Source: JAJCZZ01 sp964569085
Lineage (GTDB): Bacteria; Gemmatimonadota; Gemmatimonadetes; Longimicrobiales; Gaopeijiaceae
Assembly (NCBI GenBank): GCA_964569085.1
Contig: CAZMTA010000002.1
Location: forward strand, 195,058 to 259,057
Reading direction: 5' to 3'
DNA: 64,000 bases
Part shown: piece by piece, positions 25,207 through 33,669 of the stretch
Layout of the letters: each line of letters begins with the position of its first letter
Position numbering within the stretch: position 1 is the stretch's first letter
Translations under genes and position numbers: made by a program
The notes under the pieces: model-generated
What the model was told of the DNA's origin: nothing
Database searches by the model: none
Seen by the model: only the letters and a program-made list of their open reading frames with translations

Positions 25207-26298
25207 ATGAACGCTCTCGCCCCCACCCACCGACCCGCCCCCCTCCCTCCCCGGACCGAGATGCTGGAGGCGTTCCTCCAGCGCGACTCCGGGTACGAGG
25301 GGATCTTCGTCACCGGCGTCCGCACCACCGGGATCTTCTGCCGCCCCACCTGCCCGGCCCGGAAGCCGCGGCCCGAGAACGTGGAGTTCTTCCGGGGCGC
25401 CCGGGAGGCCGCGGCGGCGGGCTATCGACCGTGCCGCCGCTGCCGGCCCCTGGAGCCCGCCGGGGGGACGCCGGACTGGCTTCGCCCCCTCCTGGACCGG
25501 GTGGAGGACGAGCCGACCCGCCGGTGGCGGGACCAGGACCTCCGGGCCATGGGGCTGGAGCCCGCCCGGGTGCGGCGGTGGTTCAAGGCGCACCACGGCC
25601 TGACCTTCCACGCCTGGTCCCGGGCCCGTCGCCTGGGCGAGGCGCTGGAGCGCATCCAGGACGGCGAGGGCGTCTCCCGGGTGGCGTTCGACGTGGGGTG
25701 GGACTCCCTCTCCGGCTTCGGCGAGGCGTTCCGGAAGCTCGCCGGCCAGGCGCCCACCGAGGCCGCCGGGGGGGCGGTGGTCCGGGTCCGGCGGCTCCGG
25801 ACGCCCCTGGGGCCCATGGTGGCCGGGGCCACCGAGGAGGCCCTCCTCCTCCTGGAGTTCGCCGACCGACGCGGACTCCCCGGGCAGCTCCGGGCCCTGG
25901 CCCGCCGGACCGACTGCGTCTTCGCGCCGGGCTCCTCGCCGCTCCTGGACGACCTCGCCGGGCGGCTGGAGGCCTACTTCGCCGGCGAACCCGACGCCCT
26001 GGAGCGGGACCCGCTCCCCCTGGAGCTCCCGGGCACCGACTTCCAGCGGGCCGTCTGGGCGGCGCTGCGGAGCATCCCCCGGGGGAGGACCCGGAGCTAC
26101 GGGGAGGTGGCCGCCGACCTCGGCCGCCCCGGGGCCGCCCGGGCGGTGGCCCGCGCCAACGGGCAGAACCGGGTGGCCGTCCTGGTGCCCTGCCACCGGG
26201 TGGTGGGGGCCGACGGGCGCCTCACCGGGTACGCCGGAGGGCTGTGGCGGAAGCGGTGGCTCCTGGAGCTGGAAGGGGCGGAGCTGCCGCCCCGCTAG
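25207..26298 (+). CDS. ada: Bifunctional Ada-type transcriptional regulator and O6-methylguanine-DNA methyltransferase
   Basis: A 363-residue alkylation-response protein. The N-terminal Ada zinc domain has the four cysteines in IFCRPTCPARKPRPENVEFF and RPCRRCRP (Cys42, 46, 73 and 76 region), one of which accepts methyl from phosphotriesters. The middle AraC-type HTH spans about 100-170 (RVRRWFKAHHGLTFHAW, GVSRVAFDVGWDSLSGFGEAFRKL). The C-terminal methyltransferase domain (about 190-360) ends with the acceptor motif VPCHRVV and the wing GLWRKRWLLELEG. The methyl acceptor Cys is in PCHR. I used ATG 25207 rather than 25171, since the Ada domain starts shortly after. In E. coli Ada induces itself and alkA after methylation; no alkA is adjacent. 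Confidence 0.9.
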   Translation: MNALAPTHRPAPLPPRTEMLEAFLQRDSGYEGIFVTGVRTTGIFCRPTCPARKPRPENVEFFRGAREAAAAGYRPCRRCRPLEPAGGTPDWLRPLLDRVEDEPTRRWRDQDLRAMGLEPARVRRWFKAHHGLTFHAWSRARRLGEALERIQDGEGVSRVAFDVGWDSLSGFGEAFRKLAGQAPTEAAGGAVVRVRRLRTPLGPMVAGATEEALLLLEFADRRGLPGQLRALARRTDCVFAPGSSPLLDDLAGRLEAYFAGEPDALERDPLPLELPGTDFQRAVWAALRSIPRGRTRSYGEVAADLGRPGAARAVARANGQNRVAVLVPCHRVVGADGRLTGYAGGLWRKRWLLELEGAELPPR

Positions 26299-26307
26299 GC
26301 TCCGGGC

Positions 26308-27756
26308 TCAGGGCAGGATCCGCACCCCGGCGTCGGCCCGGGCGCCGATGCGGATCAGGAAGTGGTCGGGGAGGGGCTGCACCCCCTGCACCACCAGCGT
26401 GTCCACGACGCCCCGGATCCGCAGGTCCGAGGAGATCTCCCGGTTCAGCCCCTCCACCAGCCATCCCCGGAGCCACGCCTCGGCGGGCGCGGCCCGCCAG
26501 AGCGCCTTCTCCCGGAGGCGCTCCCGGAACTCCTCGCGCCGGAGCCAGGAGGCGGCCTCCACCAGGACGTTCAGGGTGGCCACGTGGAAGTCGAGGTCCG
26601 GGACGTGGACGATGTGGCCGATGGTGTCCACCACCGGGGTGCCCGTGAGCCAGAGGCGGGCGGCCAGGTCCCCGGACACCCGCACGCCCAGCGCCACCCG
26701 GCCCCCTCCGATGCTCCGGAGCTCCAGGGAGTCCACCTGGATCGTGCGGCCCTCGTGCTCCAGGCGGAGCCCCGCGACCTCCTGCATGAGGCGTCGGCTG
26801 ACCGTCCCGTACTCGGCCCGCCCCTGGAGGACGATGTCCAGGCCGGGCTGCACGTCGCCGGTGCGGAGGGGCGGCAGGGGCGTGGTGTCCGGCGGGGGGC
26901 GCGGGCCCACCACGACCCGGGGGTTCGCGTCCAGCGCCAGGTCCACCCGCAGCGAGTCGGGGGTGCCCCGGACCGGTCCCCGGGTCACGCCCCGGGGGCC
27001 CATGGCCAGCCAGATGGAGTCCTCCAGCTCGATGGGCTCGCGCAGGATCGCCCACCACTCCTCGAAGCTCGGGCGGAGCTCCACGGAGGCCGCCATCTCG
27101 TCCACCTCGGAGACCTGCTCGGTGAGGAACTCCCGGGCCCCCTCCACCACCCGGTCGGTCACGTCGAAGTCGAGGAAGGTCATGCGGCACCGGTCCCGGT
27201 CCTCGTCCCCGGCGGGCTCCACGGCCGCGACCCGGGTGCGGGTGGCCAGGGACCAGTCCTCGGTGAGGGTCACCGGGGCCTCGAGGACCACGCGGAGACG
27301 GGGCGGCGCCTCGTCGTCCACCCCGCAGGAGCCGTTCAGCTCGGGAAGGACGGGCGGGTCGTACCAGGCCCGGAGGGAGTACTCCACGAGGGCTTCCACC
27401 CGCGCCGTGCTCCCCCGCATGACGACCCGGAAGGGCCGGCGGCGGAGCTCGAAGGCGAGGTCGGTGCGGTCCTCTCCCGGGATGGAGTGGCGCTCGTCCA
27501 GGTCCCCCCAGCGCGTCGGGACCGCCTCCTCCAGGAGCTCCCGGAGGATCTCCATGGGAATGCTCAGCGGGACCACGAGCGAGCTGGACTCCATGGGGAG
27601 GGGCGTGGCCGCCGGGCCGCCCTCCGGCGCCGGGGGCTCGAGGAGCCGGGGGCCCGAGAGCGTCCGCAGGAAGACGACCCCCACCAGCACCGCCAGCGCC
27701 GCGCAGGCGGCGGCCAGCGCGGCGCCTCCCGGTCCTCCCCGCCAGGGGGCCTTCAC
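26308..27756 (-). CDS. DUF4403 family protein with N-terminal membrane anchor
   Basis: A 482-residue protein that resembles DUF4403, an outer- or inner-membrane associated family built of repeated tubular-lipid-binding-like segments. Residues 11-32 form a hydrophobic anchor or signal. The start of the domain SSLVVPLSIPMEILRELLEEAVP and the internal CRMTFLDFDVTDRVVEG and LTGTPVVDTIGHIVHVPDLDFHV are typical of the family as I remember it. Two Cys at about 144 and 195 could form a disulfide in the periplasm. It starts 25 bp after the permease-protease gene in the same direction, so it is likely co-transcribed with the ABC exporter. No molecular function is established. Confidence 0.6.
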   Translation of the reverse strand: MKAPWRGGPGGAALAAACAALAVLVGVVFLRTLSGPRLLEPPAPEGGPAATPLPMESSSLVVPLSIPMEILRELLEEAVPTRWGDLDERHSIPGEDRTDLAFELRRRPFRVVMRGSTARVEALVEYSLRAWYDPPVLPELNGSCGVDDEAPPRLRVVLEAPVTLTEDWSLATRTRVAAVEPAGDEDRDRCRMTFLDFDVTDRVVEGAREFLTEQVSEVDEMAASVELRPSFEEWWAILREPIELEDSIWLAMGPRGVTRGPVRGTPDSLRVDLALDANPRVVVGPRPPPDTTPLPPLRTGDVQPGLDIVLQGRAEYGTVSRRLMQEVAGLRLEHEGRTIQVDSLELRSIGGGRVALGVRVSGDLAARLWLTGTPVVDTIGHIVHVPDLDFHVATLNVLVEAASWLRREEFRERLREKALWRAAPAEAWLRGWLVEGLNREISSDLRIRGVVDTLVVQGVQPLPDHFLIRIGARADAGVRILP

Positions 27757-27781
27757 CGGGCGCTCCGGACCGGCTCCGGCC

Positions 27782-29869
27782 TCACGGCCCGGACCCCCGC
27801 GCCGGCTCGGGCGGTCGCTGGCCGGGGCGGGGACGGAGGAGGAGCCAGCTCACCCCGGCCCCGAGGACCGCCGCGGCGTACCAGACCAGCGGCACGCCCT
27901 CGGACGGATCGAGCTCGATCCACCCCTGCTCTGTGGGCACCAGCGCCAGGAAGTTGTTCAGGAAGTGCCAGAGCATGGCGGGGTAGATCGAGCCGGTGCG
28001 CAGCACCACCACCGCCAGCGCCACGCCCAGGAGCGCGGTGGGCGCGATGCGGAAGAGGCTCACGTGGAAGACGCCGAAGATGAGGCCGCTCACCAGGACC
28101 GCGGCCCACGGTCGGCGGAGCTGCTTGCGGAGCCCCGTGAAGAGGACGCCCCGGAACGCGATCTCCTCGAAGACCCCCGGCATGACGGTCACGAAGAAGA
28201 CGAGCTGCCAGAGGGGGATGTCCGGGGTGAGGCTCTCGCTGAACGCCTCGATGAGCTGGTCGGGCACCGGGAAGAGCCACGTGTTCACCAGCTCGGCCAG
28301 CCCCAGCGCCAGGATGAGGAAGCTCGGCGCGCCCACCAGCACCGCCGGCCACGCCCGCCAGTGGGGCATGTAGAGCTGGAGCGTCTCCCGGAGGTCCAGG
28401 CCGTAGCGGTGGATCAGGAGGAGCGAGCCGCCGAAGAAGATCCCCACCAGGTTCACGACGATCTGGCCCCGCAGGCCCAGCGTCTCGCCGAACCACAGGG
28501 TGAGGACGAAGAAGAGGACCCAGAGCCCGACGAACCACGGCAGGACGTGGCGGGGGAAGAGGGCGGCCCCGCCTCGGAAGTCGGCCTCGTCGGGTCCGGC
28601 GCTGGTGATGAGGCGCTCGTTGGACAGGGTGGCCTCGGCCCGGGCCAGGACCAGCCAGGCCGCGCCGGCGGTGGACGCGACGGCCGCCGCCCCCCAGAGG
28701 AGGGAGAAGTCGCCCATGAGGAGCGCCCGCGTGGCCACCGCCACCCCGCTCACCGGCACCAGCACGATGGCGCTGGCCAGCTCCATCCCCGGCATGAAGG
28801 CGGCCAGGCTCATCACCGGGAGGACGAGGATCACCGGGAACTGGTAGACCTGGTATTCCTTGTAGCTCTTGGCGATCCCGCTCAGGAGGAGGAGGATCGC
28901 CGACACCAGGACCACCAGGGGGAGGAAGAGGACCGCCAGGAGGGCCAGCGTCGTGGGGCCCAGCCCGATCTGGAGCGTCTCCGGAAGCTCCCAGACGCCC
29001 AGCCCGACCCACACCCCCAGGTTGGCGATGGTGATGCCCCCCACCGCCACCCCCACCGCCATGATGGCGGCCAGCTTGGCGTGGACGATCTCCCGTCGGG
29101 TGACGGCCGTGGTGAGGAGGGTCTCCAGGGTGCCCCGCTCCTTCTCGCCGCTGATGGTGTCGGCGGCGACGATCCCCCCGCCCATGGCCATGAGGATCAC
29201 CAGCATGGGCACCAGGATCCCCCCGAGGAAGGCGCCGGCCTCCTTCTCGGCGGTGGCCACGTTGCGGGCGCGGACCGCGGCCACCTCCTCCACCGGGACC
29301 GGGAAGCCGGCCGTGCGGAAGAGGGAGTCCCGGGCGGTGGTCCGCACCTGGCGGAGCCGTTCCTCCATGCGCCGCCGGGCGTTCGAGCTGAAGTCGCTGC
29401 GGGCCCGGTAGCGGAGCTCCAGGACCCGGACGCCCGCCGCCACCGAATCCTCGGGCACCGCGTCCCGCCCCACGACCACCAGGTGGAGCTCGCCGGCGTC
29501 CAGGAGGGAGTCCGCGGCCGGCGACTCGATCCGCTGGAAGCGGGCCGGCCGGATCGCGGGCTCGGCCTCCTCCTCCGACGTGACCGCCGACGTCGTCCCC
29601 CCTCCCGGCGGCTCCGCGCCGTCGGCGTCGTCCGGGGCCGCCAGGCCCGCCGCGGCCCGGGCCATCTCCCCGGCCCAGGCCGCGTGCTCGCCGGCCACGG
29701 CGTACTCGTACGTCTCAGCCTCGAGCCGCGCCGCCTCCCGCTCCTCCACCCAGTTGAGGCCCACGATGTAGAGGGGCAGGAGGACGACCGGCGTCACCAC
29801 CGCGATGAGGATGGTGCGGGTGTCCCGCAGCAGCATCCGGAGCTCGGTCCGGAGAAGGGTGCCGATCAT
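27782..29869 (-). CDS. ABC-2 permease fused to a C-terminal CPBP-type membrane protease
   Basis: A 695-residue polytopic protein. Residues 1-420 look like a NatB-type ABC-2 permease: an N-terminal helix at 19-40, a large outside domain (about 45-215) and the signature GGGIVAADTISGEKERGTLETLLTTAVTRREIVHAKL near residue 230. Residues 450-690 form a second membrane domain with the CPBP (CAAX protease-like) motifs EEIAFRG (EExxxR), FGVFHVS (FxxxH) and HFLNN. The latter three are the expected metal and catalytic residues of this protease group. The start overlaps the ATPase gene by 4 bp (ATGA). The fusion may link transport with processing or with abortive-type resistance, as suggested for other CPBP neighbours. 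I am sure of the two domains, less of how they cooperate. Confidence 0.83.
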   Translation of the reverse strand: MIGTLLRTELRMLLRDTRTILIAVVTPVVLLPLYIVGLNWVEEREAARLEAETYEYAVAGEHAAWAGEMARAAAGLAAPDDADGAEPPGGGTTSAVTSEEEAEPAIRPARFQRIESPAADSLLDAGELHLVVVGRDAVPEDSVAAGVRVLELRYRARSDFSSNARRRMEERLRQVRTTARDSLFRTAGFPVPVEEVAAVRARNVATAEKEAGAFLGGILVPMLVILMAMGGGIVAADTISGEKERGTLETLLTTAVTRREIVHAKLAAIMAVGVAVGGITIANLGVWVGLGVWELPETLQIGLGPTTLALLAVLFLPLVVLVSAILLLLSGIAKSYKEYQVYQFPVILVLPVMSLAAFMPGMELASAIVLVPVSGVAVATRALLMGDFSLLWGAAAVASTAGAAWLVLARAEATLSNERLITSAGPDEADFRGGAALFPRHVLPWFVGLWVLFFVLTLWFGETLGLRGQIVVNLVGIFFGGSLLLIHRYGLDLRETLQLYMPHWRAWPAVLVGAPSFLILALGLAELVNTWLFPVPDQLIEAFSESLTPDIPLWQLVFFVTVMPGVFEEIAFRGVLFTGLRKQLRRPWAAVLVSGLIFGVFHVSLFRIAPTALLGVALAVVVLRTGSIYPAMLWHFLNNFLALVPTEQGWIELDPSEGVPLVWYAAAVLGAGVSWLLLRPRPGQRPPEPARGSGP

Positions 29870-30726
29870 GGGGCGCCCGGCCCTCCGGGACGGGCCGGAC
29901 CCCCGGGCGCCGGGGCCCCGGCGGGGTCCTCCAGCGCGCCTCCGGGGCCCAGCTCGGCGGGCCCCGCGATCCCCTCGGCCCGCTTCACGTAGTGGAGGAA
30001 GACGTCCTCCAGGTAGTGCTCGCCGGTGGCCGCCCGGAGCTCCTCGAGCGTCCCCAGCGCCAGGAGCCGGCCCCGGTGGAGGATCCCGATCCGGTCGCAG
30101 AGCTTCTCGACCTCGCTCATGATGTGGCTCGAGAAGAGGATCGTCTTGCCCTCCTCCTTCAGCTCGCGCACGACGCGGACCATCTCGAGGGCGTTCATGA
30201 CGTCCAGCCCCACCGTGGGCTCGTCGAAGATCAGGACCGGCGGATCGTGGGCCACGGTCCGGGCGATGGAGACCTTCTGCTTCATGCCGCTGGAGAGCTT
30301 CTCCACCCGGCCGTTCTCGTACTCGGCGATGCCGAAGCGGTCCACCAGCTCCTGGACCCGGGCCTCGACCCGGTCCTTCGGGTAGCCGTTGATCCGGGTG
30401 AAGAAGTCGAGGGTCTCCCGCGCCGTGAGCCGCGGGTAGAGGGCCGTGGACGCCGAGTAGAAGCCCAGCGAGCGGCGCACCGCCTCGGGCTCCTCCAGGA
30501 CGTCGTGGCCCATGATGGTGGCCGTGCCCCCCGTGGGCTTCAGGACCGTGGAGAGCATGCGCAGCGTCGTGGTCTTCCCCGCGCCGTTGGCGCCCAGGAG
30601 GCCGAACACCTCCCCGGCGTGGCACGTGAAGGAGACCCCGTCCACGGCGCGCACCTCGCCCCGGGACTCGTCGTAGAAGGCCTTCCGGAGGTCGTCGACT
30701 CGGACGGTGGGCACGGACTCGGTCAT
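29866..30726 (-). CDS. ABC transporter ATP-binding protein (NatA-like)
   Basis: A 286-residue nucleotide-binding subunit. Walker A LLGANGAGKTTTLRML, the Q-loop segment FYSASTALYPRLTARETL (Q replaced by S in this region), ABC signature LSSGMKQKVSIAR and Walker B VLIFDEPTVGLD with the H-loop SSHIMSEVEKLCDRIG are all in place. The C-terminal extension after about 245 is Pro/Gly/Ala-rich, with no known motif. Both neighbours are ABC-2 permeases overlapping it by 4 bp, so it likely serves a two-permease exporter of the sodium (NatAB) kind. The start at 30726 is ATG; its GAGTCCG upstream gives only a modest ribosome site. Confidence 0.9.
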   Translation of the reverse strand: MTESVPTVRVDDLRKAFYDESRGEVRAVDGVSFTCHAGEVFGLLGANGAGKTTTLRMLSTVLKPTGGTATIMGHDVLEEPEAVRRSLGFYSASTALYPRLTARETLDFFTRINGYPKDRVEARVQELVDRFGIAEYENGRVEKLSSGMKQKVSIARTVAHDPPVLIFDEPTVGLDVMNALEMVRVVRELKEEGKTILFSSHIMSEVEKLCDRIGILHRGRLLALGTLEELRAATGEHYLEDVFLHYVKRAEGIAGPAELGPGGALEDPAGAPAPGGPARPGGPGAP

Positions 30727-31994
30727 GCGAAGAACCTCTCCTTGGCGAACCGCCAGAAGGAGCCGTCGAAGGAGCCCAGGAGGAACTCCTCGAAGCGGAG
30801 CACCTGCCGGGCGAGGATGAGGCAGCCGGCCACGCCGGCCAGGGTCACGGCCAGCGTCACCCCGATCCACGGCCAGAGGTAGACCCCTCCGATGGCGTCC
30901 CGGATCATCATCGAGACGTTGGCCACGGGGATGAGCGCCGTGGTCAGGGAGAGGTTCACGTCGGACTGGCTGCCGAGGAAGATGGGGACGACGGCCATGA
31001 GCATGGCGGGCTGCACCATGGCCTGGCCGTCCTTGAAGCTCCGGGCGAAGGAGGCCAGGACCATCATGGCGGCGGCGAAGAAGAGGGCCAGGCACACGGC
31101 GCCCACCATCATGATCGGAATGGCCGGGAGGGGGATGCTGAAGGTCATGGCGTCCTCCTGTCCGCCCAGGAGGGGGCGCACCACGGCGCCGATGGACACC
31201 ATCATGGCCAGGACGTTGATGAGCCCCGCCAGGATCCCCAGCGTGGCCACGGAGAAGTACTTGGCCGCCACCACGCTCGCCCGGGAGGCCGAGAGGGTGA
31301 GGGTGGTCTCCCAGGTGGAGCGCTCCCGCTCCCCCGCGGTGGTGTCCACGCTGGGCAGGAGGCAGCCGATGGCCACCATGATGACCAGGAAGAGGCTGAG
31401 GAGCTGCCCCAGGATCCGCTGGCCGACCTCCTCGGAGGAGCTGACGTTCTCCCCCGCCAGCGCGAAGACCGCCCGCTCCGCCTCCCCCAGCTCCAGCGCC
31501 TCGCCCTCCCGGGCCAGCCACCCGTCCCGGTATCCCCCCACGACCTCCTGGACGCGGGCGCGGGCCTGGCGGCTCCGCTCCTCCGCGCGGTCGTAGCGGA
31601 CCTCCACGGAGAAGTTGCCCGGGAGCCCCGCCCGGTCCGGGGCCCCGAAGGACATCACGGCGTCCAGGTCCCCGTCGGCCAGCGCCCCGTCCCACGCCTC
31701 CGGCGGGAGGGCGTCCTCCCCGGCCCCGGCCCCGCCCAGGATCTCCACCCCCTCGTGCGCCGCCAGGGTGTCCACCAGCGCCTGGTGCCCCTCGGGCACC
31801 GGTCCCTCCACGGCCAGACGGCTGACGAAGCCCTCGTTCACGCCCTGGACGAAGGTCATGGCCGTGAACATGGTCCAGAGCATGATGGGGTACAGGAAGA
31901 GCGGGATCAGGACGCCGTTCACCACGATGCTCCGCTCCCGGAAGGAGGAGCGGAGCTCGCGGCGGTACAGGATGCCGATCTCGGACCAGTTCAT
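30723..31994 (-). CDS. ABC-2 type transporter permease (NatB-like)
   Basis: A 423-residue membrane protein with an N-terminal helix (ERSIVVNGVLIPLFLYPIMLWTMF), a large extracytoplasmic domain (about 50-205), then six helices. The family segment TTAGERERSTWETTLTLSASRASVVAAKYFSV (about 220-250) matches NatB permeases. It pairs with the ATPase gene, whose start overlaps its stop by 4 bp, and with the permease-CPBP fusion. The two non-identical permeases would form a heterodimer around the ATPase. Substrate is inferred only as a cation or drug and is not shown. Confidence 0.83.
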   Translation of the reverse strand: MNWSEIGILYRRELRSSFRERSIVVNGVLIPLFLYPIMLWTMFTAMTFVQGVNEGFVSRLAVEGPVPEGHQALVDTLAAHEGVEILGGAGAGEDALPPEAWDGALADGDLDAVMSFGAPDRAGLPGNFSVEVRYDRAEERSRQARARVQEVVGGYRDGWLAREGEALELGEAERAVFALAGENVSSSEEVGQRILGQLLSLFLVIMVAIGCLLPSVDTTAGERERSTWETTLTLSASRASVVAAKYFSVATLGILAGLINVLAMMVSIGAVVRPLLGGQEDAMTFSIPLPAIPIMMVGAVCLALFFAAAMMVLASFARSFKDGQAMVQPAMLMAVVPIFLGSQSDVNLSLTTALIPVANVSMMIRDAIGGVYLWPWIGVTLAVTLAGVAGCLILARQVLRFEEFLLGSFDGSFWRFAKERFFA

Positions 31995-32043
31995 GAGCGG
32001 CGGGCTCGGGGGAGGACGGGGCGGGGAGTACGCGGTCGGACCG

Positions 32044-32652
32044 CTACTCCTTCACGGTGAACACGGGGAGGTGCAGCCCCCAGACGATGGCCGCCAGGCG
32101 GAGCGCCACGATCACGCCCATGCCCACCAGGGACGCCACGGGACGGTGCATGCCGGCCACCTGGAGCAGGAGGTAGAGCGTGATCCCGGCGATGGCCGCC
32201 GAGGCGTAGAGGTCCCCGCGGCGGAGGATCATGGGGACCTCGCCGGTGAGCACGTCCCGGAGCAGGCCGCCGGCCACGCCCGTCATGGTGCCGAGGAGGA
32301 CCACGATGACGCCCGGCATCCCCGCCGCCTCGGCCACCTGGGCGCCGCCGATGGCGAAGAAGCCCAGCCCCAGCGCGTCGGCGATGGCCAGGGAGTTCCG
32401 GGGCGGTCGGAACCAGTGGGTCCACCCCACGGTGAGGAGCGCCGCCGCGGAGATCACCCAGAGATAGCTCGTGTCCGTCATCCAGAAGACGGTGCGGTCC
32501 AGGAGGAGGTCCCGGATCGTCCCGCCGCCGATGGCCGTCACCGCCGCGATGACCAGGACCCCTAGGAGGTCGAGGCTCTTCCGGCCGGCGGCCAGCGCGC
32601 CGCTGGCGGCGAAGACGGCCACGCCCAGGAGGTCGAGAACCTTGAGGATCAC
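32044..32652 (-). CDS. TRIC/YicG-type membrane protein (UPF0126)
   Basis: A 202-residue protein with seven helices in the pattern of bacterial TRIC channels. Duplicated glycine motifs stand out: AIGGGTIRDLLLDRTVFW and VAGGLLRDVLTGEVPMIL, both family signatures with the central GGG and GGLLRD. The end HLPVFTVKE is short and charged. I chose the GTG at 32652 because the protein then starts right before the first helix; an ATG at 32718 would add 22 residues with no clear role. TRIC proteins conduct monovalent cations. It lies 49 bp before the ABC-2 permease in the same direction and could be co-transcribed. Confidence 0.82.
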   Translation of the reverse strand: MILKVLDLLGVAVFAASGALAAGRKSLDLLGVLVIAAVTAIGGGTIRDLLLDRTVFWMTDTSYLWVISAAALLTVGWTHWFRPPRNSLAIADALGLGFFAIGGAQVAEAAGMPGVIVVLLGTMTGVAGGLLRDVLTGEVPMILRRGDLYASAAIAGITLYLLLQVAGMHRPVASLVGMGVIVALRLAAIVWGLHLPVFTVKE

Positions 32653-32777
32653 GGGCCGGGGGGAGGAAGGGAGAGGGACGCGGACGGACGCGTGGCGGAC
32701 GCGGTCCCGCGGAACCATGTTGGGGTCCCGCCGGCGTCGCCCGGCACACCCCCTGAACCTACATCGGAGCCGCTCCC

Positions 32778-33599
32778 GTGAGCACCCTGGAAGGCCGCAC
32801 CCTCTTCATCACCGGCGCCAGCCGCGGGATCGGCAAGGCCATCGGGCTCCGCGCCGCCCGGGAGGGCGCCAACGTGGTGGTGACGGGGAAGACCGACGAG
32901 CCCCACCCGAAGCTCTCCGGCACGATCCACACCGCCGCCCGGGAGATGGACGAGGCGGGGGGGCGGGGGCTGGCCGTGCGGATGGACATCCGGGACGAGG
33001 ATCAGGTCCGGGCCGCCGTGGACGCCGCCGTGGAGGAGTTCGGCGGCATCGACGTCCTGGTGAACAACGCCAGCGCCATCTTCCTGGCCGGGACGCTGGA
33101 CACGCCCATGAAGCGCTTCGACCTCATGCACGACGTCAACGTGCGGGGGACGTTCCTGGCCTCGCGGGTGTGCCTTCCCCACCTGCTGGAGTCGGACAAC
33201 CCCCACATCCTGAACCTGGCCCCGCCGATCCCCGAGGAGCCGGGATGGTGGGCCCGCCACCTGGCCTACACGCTGGCCAAGGTGGGGATGAGCCACTGCG
33301 TCCTGGGGATGGCCGCCGAGCTCCGGGACCGGGGCGTGGCCGTGAACGCGCTCTGGCCGCGCACCACCATCGCCACCGCGGCGGTGCGCAACCTCCTGGG
33401 CGGGGAGGAGCTGGAGCGGCGGTCCCGAACCCCGGAGATCGTGGCCGACGCGGCCCGCGCCATCCTGGTCCGCGACGCCGCCACCTGCACCGGCAACTTC
33501 TTCATCGACGAGGACGTGCTCGCCGAGGAGGGCGTGGAGGACCTGGAGCGCTACGCCGTGGAGCCCGGGGCGGAGCTCCAGACGGACCTCTTCCTCTAG
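32778..33599 (+). CDS. SDR family oxidoreductase (HSDL2-like)
   Basis: A 273-residue NAD(P)-dependent short-chain dehydrogenase. The cofactor motif TGASRGIGKA near residue 13, the conserved NNAS at about 97 and the catalytic YxxxK as YTLAK (about 165-169) are visible. The typical catalytic Ser position reads LNLAPPIP, as in HSDL2-type enzymes that lack the usual Ser. This group is linked to lipid metabolism in animals; the bacterial substrate is unknown. The GTG at 32778 has GGAG nine bases before it. It converges on the trypsin-like gene and is divergent from the TRIC-type gene. Confidence 0.85.
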   Translation: MSTLEGRTLFITGASRGIGKAIGLRAAREGANVVVTGKTDEPHPKLSGTIHTAAREMDEAGGRGLAVRMDIRDEDQVRAAVDAAVEEFGGIDVLVNNASAIFLAGTLDTPMKRFDLMHDVNVRGTFLASRVCLPHLLESDNPHILNLAPPIPEEPGWWARHLAYTLAKVGMSHCVLGMAAELRDRGVAVNALWPRTTIATAAVRNLLGGEELERRSRTPEIVADAARAILVRDAATCTGNFFIDEDVLAEEGVEDLERYAVEPGAELQTDLFL

Positions 33600-33669
33600 G
33601 GGGCGGCTCCGGCGCGGGACGAGCGCACGGCTCGCCCCGGGAGGCCCGCCCCCCGGTCCCGCCCGGAGG

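Noticed and set aside
32760..32765. TACATC as a -10 element for the SDR gene, matching TACATT at 11196 and 50401
   Set aside because: It lies 12 bases from the start codon, no -35 is visible at 17-18 bases, and a GGAG site already explains the start. The three hexamers are at very different distances from their genes.
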